Below, in pieces: positions 34,102-44,364 of a stretch of DNA of 64,000 nucleotides. Each line of letters opens with the position of its first letter. The stretch's first letter is position 1. A model generated the notes under the pieces. The model saw nothing but the letters and a program-made list of their open reading frames with translations, was not told the origin of the DNA and made no database searches. The stretch is from an uncultured Bacilli bacterium (lineage in GTDB: Bacteria; Bacillota_I; Bacilli_A; RF39; UBA660): positions 1-64,000 of the forward strand of contig CAJTZU010000002.1 in the NCBI GenBank assembly GCA_910584165.1. Reading direction: 5' to 3'. A program made the position numbers and the translations under genes.

Positions 34102-37100
34102 TTACACCCCTCTCTTAATATTTACATTTACATTATGAGTTTGTTTATCATTAACTAATTCTATTTCTTTTACAATTTTTCCATCTAGTCTAATTTCATC
34201 GTTATCTCTATTATTATTGACATTAATAATATATGTTGTATCTTCAAATTGATAAGTAATTTTATATCCTTCCCATTTACTTGGAATAGATGGCAAAATA
34301 TAAAGTTTATTTCCTATCTTATTGAATCCTAAAATATTGGAAATAGCAACTCTGTAAAACCAACCACTAGAACCAGTATACCAAGTCCATCCCCCATGTC
34401 CAATAAAATGCGGATTACTATAAATATCAGCAGCTATAACATATGGTTCAACTTGATACTCTTCTACTTGACTTTTTGTCATGGTATGATGAACAGGGTT
34501 AATCATTTGGTAACAATGATAAGCTCTATCATTTAAACCAAGTTTTAAAAGAGCCATAATCCACCATGCGACAGAATGGGTATATTGACCACCATTCTCG
34601 CGTATACCACTAGCATAATCTTTAATATATCCAGGATTATTTTTAGGGTTTGAAAAAGCTGGTGTTAGCAATTTGATAAAGCCATGCTCTTGATTTACTA
34701 AATTATCTTCTACTGCCATAACAATAGATTTTATTTGCTTTTCTAATGCAATATCCGTTAAAATAGCCCAACTTTGAGAAATTAAGTCAATTTTACATTC
34801 CTCATTTTCCTTACTTCCAAGTTTATCGCCATTATCAAAATAAGCACGTAAATAATGTTCTCCATCCCAAGCATTTTCTCGTAAAGCCTGTTTTAAATCT
34901 TCATTAAATTTTTCATATTTAGAAACATCTTCATTTTTATATGTAGAGGCGATTTCCATAAAACGATTAACAACTTCATAGGCAAAAAAACCTAACCATA
35001 CACTTGTACCTTTTCCTTTGATACCAACATGGTTCATTCCGTCATTCCAATCTCCACCACCCATTAATGGGATTCCATTCTCCCCCATTTCGTGGAAAAG
35101 TTTATCTATAACAAGAACCAAATGCTCATATAAAGATACTTTCGTTTCACTATAACTAAATGACATTCCTCTTTCTTCTTCATCTGGATATAGCAAATCT
35201 CCTTCTACAAATGGAACAAGCTCTTCCAAAATAGAAGAATCATTTGTTATTCTTAAATATTCCATAGTCGCATAAATTAACCATAAATAGTCGTCTTTGT
35301 ATCGTGAGCGTAATCCAAAATGATTTTCAACATGCCACCAATGAAGTACATCCCCTTCTTTAAATTGGTGTTTCGCACATATTAAAATTTGTTTACGAGC
35401 TGCTTCGCTATCTACAATGCATACATTCATAGAATCCTGTAATTGATCGCGGAAACCAAATGCCCCTCCAACCTGATAAAAACCAGATTTTGCCATAATA
35501 CGAGATGCGAATGTTTGATATAAATACCAATGATTAATCATAAAGTCAAAAGAATCTTCAGAAGTTTTTACTTGAATAACACCAAGTTTTTTCTTCCACC
35601 ATTCCTTTGTTTCTTCTAATTTATTTTGAACATAAACAATATTATTATATTTTTCTACTTGTGATTGAATAGAATCTTTATTTTTTTCACAACCCAATAA
35701 AAACGCAAATGTTATAGAATCTTTTTTCTCTAAATTCTTAGAAATATGAATACTTTTAGATAAAACTGCATCCGTATCAACGCTTGTAATCTCTTCTGTA
35801 CTACTCATATATACAATATTTTCTTTAAAAGCAAGAGCATACTTATTCTGAATCGTTAAGAAATTATTTAGCTCATAGTAATTGCATACTAAATGCCTTA
35901 CTGTTTTTTCTTCAGATACACCAAGAATTGGATTAATCCAATAACGAATGTCTAAGTCTAAATCTTTAGAAGATACATTTTTTAATGTGAATAAAGCTAC
36001 TTTAACATTATCCTCTGGCGGTACAAAATAAGTAACATCTATTTTATAATCTTTATTTTTAAATTTAAATTTACTATATCCTATTCCATGAATACAGTCA
36101 TACCAATTAATTAATTGATTATTGACACTGATTCCTTCTGATTTATCATCAATAATGGTATCATTTGTCCAAGATGTTAGCTTATATTCCCTACTGTTGT
36201 CAGAATAAGTAAAACTATTATCTTTATTAGTAATAACTGTACCAAAATTACCATTGGTTAAAACATTTGACCAAGGCATTGGCGTATTAGGATTTGTAAC
36301 GTGATATTCACTACCATCACGAGTAAATCCACCAAATTCATTTTGATATACCAATTCTTCATCATCATTTGTATTATCACTATTTAAGACTTGCTGCTCT
36401 ATATAATCATTAATTTTATTTTCTTTTTGTAATCTATCAATCTGTTCTCTTAATGAATTATTATAAACTGTATTAAATGTTAATCTAGCAATACTTCTAA
36501 ATAAATTAATTTGTTCTTCGCTCATCTTATTTTTATCTAATAAAATAACACGACCTGGAGTATTAGAAAAACTATTTATAGCATACATACGATATAATTC
36601 ATCGGAAACAACCTTAGAAATTGTTTTTGCATTCTTTTCATCAGAACTATTTATAATAACTAAATCAACAAAGATACATTTACTTTTATAATACTCAAAC
36701 GTTTTTAATAGTTCCTGAACTAAACTAACAGAACCTATATCATTAATTTCTACTAGTATAATTGGCCTATCTCCACTTACACCAAAGCTCCATAAAGTAT
36801 CTTGACCTAAAGAGTTATCTGTCAATAATTGTTTTCTTGTTTCATTTAAATTAATACGACTAGTTTGATATAAATAATTAAGCATCATGTTATATAAATG
36901 TACATCTGCTCCTGTTACACCTAATTTTTTAGTAGCAGAATTTGTCATCATTGTTGTAAGCTCAAAAGCCTCTTCAATCAATTCTTCATTGCCATAGGCA
37001 TTCACAATTGCTAAAACCTGCTCTTCTGATTTTCCAAATCCGTTAATCATATAAACAGTTATCTCTTCTCCAGATGGAATTTCAATACGGTTGCGAATAC

Positions 37101-40100
37101 TGCTAATAGGATCTAGGTTTTCTCCTACATAGTTTGTTAATTTGGTATGAAGACCACTTGGATTATGATAGTTTGTACCATTCGCAATAAAATGACTTCT
37201 CTCTGTTTCATAACTGTAAGAATCTATAGGATTATCTATTAATAATCTACTAATCATATAATATTTATCCCTAGTTCCACGAATTCTTCTATTTAAAATT
37301 AAAGAATTCGTTTCTTCATGATAACTAGATTTTATAAACATATTATTAAACACGCGATGACCAATATCTGCTTCCACTTCACAAAGAATAGGTTCCGTAT
37401 AAGTTGTCAACTCTAATTTTTTTGCTTTTGGTGAAACATTTCGAATCGTAATTTTTCTTATTTCAGCATTATGTCCTTTGGTAACAATAATTTCTGAATT
37501 TGTTACAATATCATTATCCACTCTCATATATTTAATACGATCTAAAGAGAATACGACATTATATCTTTCTGGTTTTATATTTGTTGGAGCATACGTATTA
37601 CTCCAAACCTGATTATTCTCTAAATCCCTAATGTATAAGAAATTTCCATACTCTTGTTCTGTAATTTTTCTAGAACGATTTAACTGAATAGTTTTATATC
37701 GGCTAAATCCAGAACCTCTATCATTTAATAAAACACAATATCTAGAATTTGATAAAACAGAAACTTCTGGTCGTAATGAAATATAAGAATATTCTCTAAT
37801 ATCATTTTCAAAGGATTCTTTTTCATAATCATATTTTTTATATTTTACAATTTTTAAATCTATCATTGGTTCTATTTGAACTTTTTCTTTATTCAATACA
37901 TCAAAAGATTGTACACGAATATCATCATAGAAATAATTTTGAAGTGTATTATTACAAAGATAATTTGCTAAAGAGCAAAGAATCATTCCTTGATGATGCG
38001 CAAAATAAGAAAATATCGGTGTTTTATCTTCATAATCATAAGATTCAAAGAAACCATAATCACCATACATTTTTAACTTTTTAAATTTCTGCAAATTATT
38101 ATAAACATCTTTTGGAAATTTAGAAACTGCTAAAGCAGAACTATAAGGAGATAGTACAATTCTTTCCTCTACATTATCCCTAAATTTTAAATAAGGAGTT
38201 CCAAATGCTTTATATTTATAGTTTTGAGAATCATCTAATAAATTATAAGCTGTTTCACTAATTCCCCATGGCATATCATTATCAATAGTACGCATATATT
38301 CTTTTTGACAATAATGTGCAAAATAATAACTTTCATCCATCAAAGTATTCTGATAATCTTTCATCCAAATAAGAGGCATATAATATTCGAAAGAAGTTCC
38401 AGACCAAGAAAGTAGACCTTTTCTTCCTTGGAATGTCGTCAAAGTCTTATCTAACAAAAACCAATGTTGTTTTTTTACATCCCCTTTTGCAATAGCAATA
38501 AAGCTAGTAAGCCTTGCTTCACTTGCAAATTTATTGTAGTGGAACGGAATTAATTGTTCATTATAAGCATCATATCCACAGCTAAATACCATTTCTTCTC
38601 TATTAAATAAATATTTAAAATTTGTTTGTTGAATTAAATTTTCAATTCTATTTTTTAAATTTTTACTACCATATTTTTTTACAAAAGATTTTGTCACCAT
38701 TAAAGAAGCAACAAAGTTCCCACTATCTACTGTAGAAATTGTTGGTGGGTTCATCTTTTGTAAAGTTTTAATATTGTACCAATTGTATAAATGGCCATGC
38801 CATTTTTCTAATTTCTCTACTGTTTCAATCACTTTTTCAATTCGATAAACGGCATCTTCGTAAGAAGTAAATTTTAATTCTGCTGCACTAATAAGGGACA
38901 TTAAAGAAAATCCTATATTAGTAGGAGAAGTTTTAATATCTTCTTTAATCTCTCTATTTAATTGGTAATTGTCTACAATTAAATAATTATTTTCTGACAC
39001 TAAAAATCTATCATAAAACTTCCATGTATCATGCGCTAAAACATTTAATGAATCCATTTCTTTTTTAGTTAATTTTTTGGCCTCTTGGCGAATAGGCTTA
39101 CTGATTAAATAGAAAACACTATTACTTACAAAGAAAATAAGACTGACTCCTAAAGCTAAAGTAAAATAATTTCTTTGTAAAAAATATACTAAAACTAATA
39201 ATAATAAAGAAACTAAATAATTAATTTTAAAATTAGATAAATAAGATAAAAAATTATTCTTTGTTTTCTTAGATGCTTCATCTGCTGTTACCCAAGCAAG
39301 TAAATGTTTATGACTAATATGTAAACGATAAATAGCACGAATAAAAGCATCAGCATATAATTTAGCATTATATGGAAGAGCACTAAAAGTAGATAAGGTT
39401 CTAATAAATACAGATTCAAAACCATAAGCAATATTACGGTAATGCTTAATTTTTAATGTCCTTTCTTTCTGAATTTTTAGCTTATCTTGAATATAGAAAA
39501 TAATTGGTAAAATTAAAACCAAAGTTACAAATAAAATCCACCACGCAGGATTATATACACCAAGTAGAAATGCTGCAAATATAGTTGCTAATAAAAATAA
39601 GTCTACTAATCCACGTCTAATATTATCAAATAGCTTCCATTTTTCTATTAAATTTAGAGGAGCTTTTTTACTACTCATATAGGATAAAACTTGCATATCT
39701 CCTCTAGCCCATCTGTGTCTTCTATTAGCATCTGCTAAAAAGTTAGATGGAAAATCGTCTATTACTTCTACATCAGATACAAATCCGCATCGAATATAAT
39801 TCCCTTCTAATAAATCGTGACTTAAAATCCTATTTTCAGGAAATATTCCAGATAATGTTTCGTCAAAAACAGATAAATCATAAATTCCTTTTCCCCAGAA
39901 ACTTCCTTCTTTAAATACATCCTGATAAAAATTAGCAATTACTTTACTATAGATGTCATATCCACCTATACCAGCATAAATCTGTGTAAAAAATGATTGG
40001 TTAGTGGATTCTACATCTACACTTACTTTTGGTTGCATAATTCCATAACCTTTTACTATCTTAGTATGGTTTTGATTAAAAACTGGCTTGTTAAGAGGAT

Positions 40101-41766
40101 GTGCCATAGCTCCTACTAATTGGAATGCAGAACCTAATACTAATTGAGTGTCTTGGTCTAAAGTAATCACATATTTAATTTTTTTCTTAAAGTCTGTAAA
40201 ATTATGGCCCATATAATATTTTTGTTGGTCTTCTAAAGATAATTTTCCTAATAATAATTTATTGAAATGCCCTAAAGCACCTCTTTTTCTCTCATATCCT
40301 AACCATTCTTCTTCTGATTCATTATATACTCTTTTACGATACGCAAAATAGAAAATTTCTTTTCCATATTTTTTATTTAACATCTCTGCCTTTTTTAATC
40401 CAGCTTCCAATATTTCATCATCAAAAGGCTCTATTTGATGCTCGCTAGAAGAACAATCCCCTAGTAAAGTAAAATACAAATTGTCGCTTTTGTTTGCTAA
40501 ATAATAAGATTCCAAAGAGTCAAACATAGTATTTACTTTTTCAGTATTTTTTAAAATAGTAACAATTACTGTCATTGTAGCGGAACTTTTCGGTATTCCA
40601 TCACTAAAGTCTAATTTGGGAATTGGTTCTGGTTTATAAATTTTCAAGTAAACTCTACTAGCTATTTGCATTACAATTTCACTCATTGGAACTAGTAAAA
40701 TTAATAAGCCTAAAAATCTTGGTCTAATAAAATATTTAGAAGCAAGGAATGCTAATAAAAAACTTAAAACAACTACTAAAGAAACATATAAAAAAGAGCG
40801 CAATTTTAATAATTCCTTTTTTTGTAAATATTCTCCAATATGCTTATTTTCTTTTGTTGCTATAGCAATTACACTCTTCGCATAATCATATTCACATTGT
40901 TTCCTTTTTTTCGCATTTTTAATAATTAAACCACGATAAGTTTGTTTTGTTTCTATCGTCATTTGACCATAATAAGAATCCATTAATAGAATATATTCAG
41001 TTTTACTAACTTTTCGATATAATTCTTCTATTTTCATGCGATTGATTTTAACAATACTATTAAAAATATTGGCTACTAGCATATTTTCATCAGCAGCAGA
41101 TTGATATACACTTTCAATAATATTATTCAATTTAATAGATTTTCTATCTAAGATTTCATTTAATTGTTTAAATACATCATTAGAAATAGTACCTAATTCT
41201 TTTAATCCAGCATTTAATTTTTCTAAATAAACAGGTCTTTGAATAATATCTTCTGTTAACGTAATATAATCTTTTAAATTTACTTCATGATATTTATTAA
41301 CATCACTTTCAATCGTTTCGATTAACTCTTTTACTTCAAATTCATCATCTAATTTTTTCTTTTCTCTTTCACACAAAGTAACTAATTCATTCACTAATAC
41401 TAAATAGGCTACTACCCCTATAGAATTAATTTCATGATAAGTAAAACGATAACTAAAGTTATCTTGATAGCGATTTAATTCTTTAATTAGAATAGAAACA
41501 TCTATTTTGTACTTATTTCTCTTTAAAATTTTTTTCATTACTTGGTAGAGATCTAAACTATTTTCAAAAGCATATTTATAAGCTTTTCTATCTTTTAAAA
41601 AGTTTTTAGTAGTCTTTTTTTGTTCAACTATTAAATAATAGTTATCTATTATCCACTCATTAGTTGTTCCAATATAGCAATGATTCTTAGTTAGTTGTGT
41701 TAAATATGCATAATAGGAAGATAATGTTTTCATGTTTTTATTAAAATTCTTTCTGTATCTTTTCAT
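34102..41766 (-). CDS. ndvB: Cyclic beta-1,2-glucan synthase homologue (NdvB/Cgs type, GT84 + GH94)
   Basis: This 2554-residue membrane enzyme has an N-terminal cytosolic helical part (~1-320) and hydrophobic segments near 330-365. A GT2/GT84-like transferase domain (~395-700) contains VITLDQDTQL and RRHRWARGD, followed by more membrane helices (~740-910). A glucoamylase-like segment follows. The C-terminal half is a GH94-type phosphorylase: GFRDQLQDSMN, then GGGDWNDGMNHVG with the catalytic Asp. Proteobacterial Cgs/NdvB (~2800 residues) initiates, elongates, cyclises and trims beta-1,2-glucans for osmotic adaptation. Length and order fit that family. It lies in an operon with pgi, and an MscS channel gene is nearby. 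The product in this organism is inferred. Confidence 0.85.
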   Translation of the reverse strand: MKRYRKNFNKNMKTLSSYYAYLTQLTKNHCYIGTTNEWIIDNYYLIVEQKKTTKNFLKDRKAYKYAFENSLDLYQVMKKILKRNKYKIDVSILIKELNRYQDNFSYRFTYHEINSIGVVAYLVLVNELVTLCEREKKKLDDEFEVKELIETIESDVNKYHEVNLKDYITLTEDIIQRPVYLEKLNAGLKELGTISNDVFKQLNEILDRKSIKLNNIIESVYQSAADENMLVANIFNSIVKINRMKIEELYRKVSKTEYILLMDSYYGQMTIETKQTYRGLIIKNAKKRKQCEYDYAKSVIAIATKENKHIGEYLQKKELLKLRSFLYVSLVVVLSFLLAFLASKYFIRPRFLGLLILLVPMSEIVMQIASRVYLKIYKPEPIPKLDFSDGIPKSSATMTVIVTILKNTEKVNTMFDSLESYYLANKSDNLYFTLLGDCSSSEHQIEPFDDEILEAGLKKAEMLNKKYGKEIFYFAYRKRVYNESEEEWLGYERKRGALGHFNKLLLGKLSLEDQQKYYMGHNFTDFKKKIKYVITLDQDTQLVLGSAFQLVGAMAHPLNKPVFNQNHTKIVKGYGIMQPKVSVDVESTNQSFFTQIYAGIGGYDIYSKVIANFYQDVFKEGSFWGKGIYDLSVFDETLSGIFPENRILSHDLLEGNYIRCGFVSDVEVIDDFPSNFLADANRRHRWARGDMQVLSYMSSKKAPLNLIEKWKLFDNIRRGLVDLFLLATIFAAFLLGVYNPAWWILFVTLVLILPIIFYIQDKLKIQKERTLKIKHYRNIAYGFESVFIRTLSTFSALPYNAKLYADAFIRAIYRLHISHKHLLAWVTADEASKKTKNNFLSYLSNFKINYLVSLLLLVLVYFLQRNYFTLALGVSLIFFVSNSVFYLISKPIRQEAKKLTKKEMDSLNVLAHDTWKFYDRFLVSENNYLIVDNYQLNREIKEDIKTSPTNIGFSLMSLISAAELKFTSYEDAVYRIEKVIETVEKLEKWHGHLYNWYNIKTLQKMNPPTISTVDSGNFVASLMVTKSFVKKYGSKNLKNRIENLIQQTNFKYLFNREEMVFSCGYDAYNEQLIPFHYNKFASEARLTSFIAIAKGDVKKQHWFLLDKTLTTFQGRKGLLSWSGTSFEYYMPLIWMKDYQNTLMDESYYFAHYCQKEYMRTIDNDMPWGISETAYNLLDDSQNYKYKAFGTPYLKFRDNVEERIVLSPYSSALAVSKFPKDVYNNLQKFKKLKMYGDYGFFESYDYEDKTPIFSYFAHHQGMILCSLANYLCNNTLQNYFYDDIRVQSFDVLNKEKVQIEPMIDLKIVKYKKYDYEKESFENDIREYSYISLRPEVSVLSNSRYCVLLNDRGSGFSRYKTIQLNRSRKITEQEYGNFLYIRDLENNQVWSNTYAPTNIKPERYNVVFSLDRIKYMRVDNDIVTNSEIIVTKGHNAEIRKITIRNVSPKAKKLELTTYTEPILCEVEADIGHRVFNNMFIKSSYHEETNSLILNRRIRGTRDKYYMISRLLIDNPIDSYSYETERSHFIANGTNYHNPSGLHTKLTNYVGENLDPISSIRNRIEIPSGEEITVYMINGFGKSEEQVLAIVNAYGNEELIEEAFELTTMMTNSATKKLGVTGADVHLYNMMLNYLYQTSRINLNETRKQLLTDNSLGQDTLWSFGVSGDRPIILVEINDIGSVSLVQELLKTFEYYKSKCIFVDLVIINSSDEKNAKTISKVVSDELYRMYAINSFSNTPGRVILLDKNKMSEEQINLFRSIARLTFNTVYNNSLREQIDRLQKENKINDYIEQQVLNSDNTNDDEELVYQNEFGGFTRDGSEYHVTNPNTPMPWSNVLTNGNFGTVITNKDNSFTYSDNSREYKLTSWTNDTIIDDKSEGISVNNQLINWYDCIHGIGYSKFKFKNKDYKIDVTYFVPPEDNVKVALFTLKNVSSKDLDLDIRYWINPILGVSEEKTVRHLVCNYYELNNFLTIQNKYALAFKENIVYMSSTEEITSVDTDAVLSKSIHISKNLEKKDSITFAFLLGCEKNKDSIQSQVEKYNNIVYVQNKLEETKEWWKKKLGVIQVKTSEDSFDFMINHWYLYQTFASRIMAKSGFYQVGGAFGFRDQLQDSMNVCIVDSEAARKQILICAKHQFKEGDVLHWWHVENHFGLRSRYKDDYLWLIYATMEYLRITNDSSILEELVPFVEGDLLYPDEEERGMSFSYSETKVSLYEHLVLVIDKLFHEMGENGIPLMGGGDWNDGMNHVGIKGKGTSVWLGFFAYEVVNRFMEIASTYKNEDVSKYEKFNEDLKQALRENAWDGEHYLRAYFDNGDKLGSKENEECKIDLISQSWAILTDIALEKQIKSIVMAVEDNLVNQEHGFIKLLTPAFSNPKNNPGYIKDYASGIRENGGQYTHSVAWWIMALLKLGLNDRAYHCYQMINPVHHTMTKSQVEEYQVEPYVIAADIYSNPHFIGHGGWTWYTGSSGWFYRVAISNILGFNKIGNKLYILPSIPSKWEGYKITYQFEDTTYIINVNNNRDNDEIRLDGKIVKEIELVNDKQTHNVNVNIKRGV

Positions 41767-41847
41767 AGCATTCCTCCATCCATTCTACTAATTTTATTAT
41801 AACAGAAATGAAACAAAAAAAGAAGTATTCTAATAAGGATTAAAATA

Positions 41848-41876
41848 TAAAAAAAGACCAATTTTTGGTCTTTTAA
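41848..41876 (-). terminator. Terminator of the HTH-repeat gene cluster
   Basis: Minus strand AAAAGACCAA / TTGGTCTTTT forms a 10-bp stem with a 3-nt loop and a long T run. It ends the 43410-41873 unit before the glucan-synthase gene. Confidence 0.85.
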
Positions 41877-43165
41877 TAAGTCTTTCCAGGTCCTCTCCAA
41901 ATATAAGATACAGAACTTCCAGAATTAGATAATAAATTTCTTTTTTCAAAGCCTTCGAAAAGTTCATCTTCACAATTCCACAAATCTTCCTCTGTTAAAG
42001 AAAGTTTCTCTAATACTAAAGCTCTATCCTCCTTAGACAAATCAGATGATAAAACAGCAATTGCTTGGTATAAATGATATTTTTTTAAAACCTCCAATAC
42101 CCTAGCGTGTTTTTTTGCAATATAAGCTTTATGCTCCTCATCTATATCTTGTCTCATCAATTCTTCATATCCTAACTCTTGATATTTGTCATGAAGTGCA
42201 TTTCTAACATCCCTACTAGCATAATCTTCTCCAGATAGGAAAATACCTGCTATAATAGCATCTTCTACACAATATCCTTTTCTAATCTTGTCAGAAATAT
42301 ATCGTCCTGGTAATTTTTCCTTAATATAAAAATGAGATAATAATATATTTCCAAGAGAAAAAGTATAAGAAGTAAAATCACGTTGCCCTTCTTTTATATA
42401 AATTTCAACCGCTTCTTCTGGACTATATCCCTTTCTAATAGAATAAAATATAGATTCATAATTATACTGATTCTCTAAGCAATACTGCGCTAAGGTAGTA
42501 TCTCCCATCATAATCGTTTCATTTTTAATTCTTGGTTCACTATTAATATAATGCTCTACAGCTTCCTCTGGTGTAACACCTGTTCTTTTTAGATAACTAA
42601 AAATAGCACTGTAATTATATTGATTTTCTAAACAATAACGAAATAAAGTAATATTACCTATCATTAAAACTTTTCGTTGATAGGAAGATACTAGTTTTTC
42701 TATTTCTTTCTCCTGATACTCTTTATCTGGATTTAAATGAGTGGATAAAAAAGTCCTAGGAACTCCTGTTAAAAGAGAAATTTTATAAATACTATAAAGC
42801 CCTTTTCTATAGGGGTATTTCTTAGAAATATTTTTTTTGATAGTCTCTACAGCATCTTTAACAGACATACCACTTTTTAATCTACGATAAATAGGTTCTT
42901 CAGAAATGCCCTCCATAGAAGCAATTTCTGCTACTGTATACATACCTTCTTGATAAGGATATTTAATAGAAACTCTATTATTAGTTTTCGGTCTAGTCTT
43001 AAAAACAATTCCAGATTTCTTCTTACCTTCTTCAATTGCATCATAAAGACTAAATCCCTTATTTAAATATTTATAAAGAGTGGATGGTGCTAATTCAACA
43101 ATACCTGCAATTGTCTTTACTGATAATAATTTTCCTTCATATTCATATAATTTTCCTGTATACAT
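41873..43165 (-). CDS. Tandem helix-turn-helix repeat protein
   Basis: This 430-residue soluble protein has six imperfect ~40-50-residue units. Examples are LSVKTIAGIVELAPSTLYKY (1), YTVAEIASMEGISEEPIYRR (2), YSIYKISLLTGVPRTFLSTH (3), TLFRYCLENQYNYSAIFSYL (4), TLAQYCLENQYNYESIFYSI (5) and LLSHFYIKEKLPGRYISDKI (6). Several end in a G(M/Y/V)(S/T)(V/P)(E/K)(E/D)AV motif. Each looks like a resolvase/Cro-type HTH. The C-terminal ~110 residues are helical and different. It may bind extended or repeated DNA; the target is unknown. It probably shares a transcript with the 78-residue gene upstream (8 bp apart). Confidence 0.7.
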   Translation of the reverse strand: MYTGKLYEYEGKLLSVKTIAGIVELAPSTLYKYLNKGFSLYDAIEEGKKKSGIVFKTRPKTNNRVSIKYPYQEGMYTVAEIASMEGISEEPIYRRLKSGMSVKDAVETIKKNISKKYPYRKGLYSIYKISLLTGVPRTFLSTHLNPDKEYQEKEIEKLVSSYQRKVLMIGNITLFRYCLENQYNYSAIFSYLKRTGVTPEEAVEHYINSEPRIKNETIMMGDTTLAQYCLENQYNYESIFYSIRKGYSPEEAVEIYIKEGQRDFTSYTFSLGNILLSHFYIKEKLPGRYISDKIRKGYCVEDAIIAGIFLSGEDYASRDVRNALHDKYQELGYEELMRQDIDEEHKAYIAKKHARVLEVLKKYHLYQAIAVLSSDLSKEDRALVLEKLSLTEEDLWNCEDELFEGFEKRNLLSNSGSSVSYIWRGPGKTY

Positions 43166-43173
43166 AATAATCC

Positions 43174-43410
43174 CTACTTATTGGTATTCTGATAATAGTT
43201 TCTCTCCGAAATTTGAATAGATATATTTTCTAATTCCTCTATTTCTTCCTCTTCTAATATTCTATCAATATAATATAAGATTTCAGTTAATTGAAAACAA
43301 TTTTGATAAGGAATTTCATATCTATCTAAAATAGATACTTCCTCATCCGATAACCAAATACCATGATTTCTTTCTTTTAAAAATTTTTTTTCAAAATCTA
43401 TTTCTTCCAT
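43174..43410 (-). CDS. Small acidic hypothetical protein
   Basis: This 78-residue protein is strongly acidic in its centre (ILEEEEIEELENI). The first half has an aromatic and charged stretch (HGIWLSDEEVSILDRYEIPY) of a type often seen in phage and plasmid small proteins. I recognise no family. It starts 3 bp after the mscS gene and stops 8 bp before the HTH-repeat gene. This spacing indicates a shared transcript with the MscS channel and the HTH protein. Confidence 0.6.
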   Translation of the reverse strand: MEEIDFEKKFLKERNHGIWLSDEEVSILDRYEIPYQNCFQLTEILYYIDRILEEEEIEELENISIQISERNYYQNTNK

Positions 43411-43413
43411 ATT

Positions 43414-44283
43414 TTACTCCGTATAAAGTGTAATGATTCCCTCTCTATGAAGTTCTAAAATTTTAGTCCATACATCATCTTCTACATAACGATTTTTTTT
43501 AGGATGAACTAAATAACGAATAAAGAATTCCATGTGACTATCCACTACCTTCATATAAACAATTGGATCTAATTTATTATAATAAATTCTATAATCTAAA
43601 CTAATCTCTTCCATTTCACTCTGCATTTTTTTAGGAATTCTTTTAACTACTTCATTTTGATTGATGATTTCTAATAACTTCTTCTTTGTTTCTCCCACAT
43701 CAGCATCTAAAGTAGTTTTAACAATGATTTCTGTCCAAATATATTTAAAATTCTTATCCTCATTTTTAATAGGTGTTGTAAGAGCAAATGAATTTGGTAC
43801 ATTAATAGCAATACCAGTGCTTTGAGAACCATTTTCATTATTATTTACTTCTAATAATTCAAAATTAAGAGTACTAATATTAATAACATCACCCTTAATG
43901 CCATTTACTTCAATTCTATCTTCAATAACAAACGGTTTTTTTATTTTAATATAAATACCTGCAAAAAAGTTAAAAATAAGTTCTCTTAAAGCTAGTGTTA
44001 AAGCAGCTGATATAAAACTGATAATTGTAATAATATTATCCAAAAATTTATCCCATAAAATAAAGATAATAATAACATTCATACTTGTTAAAACAATATT
44101 ACAAATCTGATAATAATGATAAGCTTTCTTCTGTTCAAAAATCATTAAAATATTTTTTAAACAAACCTTAACAATTTTAAATATTAAAAAGGATAACAAT
44201 GTTAAAAGAATCGATAAAAAGATTTCATTATCAATACCTGTACTTTCTTCTACCCAAAGACTAAAATCTTCTAAGTATTTCAT
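43414..44283 (-). CDS. mscS: Small-conductance mechanosensitive channel (MscS family)
   Basis: This 289-residue membrane protein has three N-terminal helices. The pore-lining helix and cytosolic entry read SAALTLALRELIFNFFAGIYI, whose central part LRELIFNFFAGI is typical of MscS TM3. KKPFVIEDRIEVNGIKGDVINIS follows and begins the beta domain. MscS channels open on membrane tension and release solutes after hypo-osmotic shock. Its presence in the same neighbourhood as the glucan synthase hints at joint osmoadaptation. Confidence 0.9.
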   Translation of the reverse strand: MKYLEDFSLWVEESTGIDNEIFLSILLTLLSFLIFKIVKVCLKNILMIFEQKKAYHYYQICNIVLTSMNVIIIFILWDKFLDNIITIISFISAALTLALRELIFNFFAGIYIKIKKPFVIEDRIEVNGIKGDVINISTLNFELLEVNNNENGSQSTGIAINVPNSFALTTPIKNEDKNFKYIWTEIIVKTTLDADVGETKKKLLEIINQNEVVKRIPKKMQSEMEEISLDYRIYYNKLDPIVYMKVVDSHMEFFIRYLVHPKKNRYVEDDVWTKILELHREGIITLYTE

Positions 44284-44364
44284 AAATCACCTCTAAACAC
44301 AATTATGACATCATAACATATTTTATCTACTAAGTCAAAAAATTATGCACATATATGTACATAA

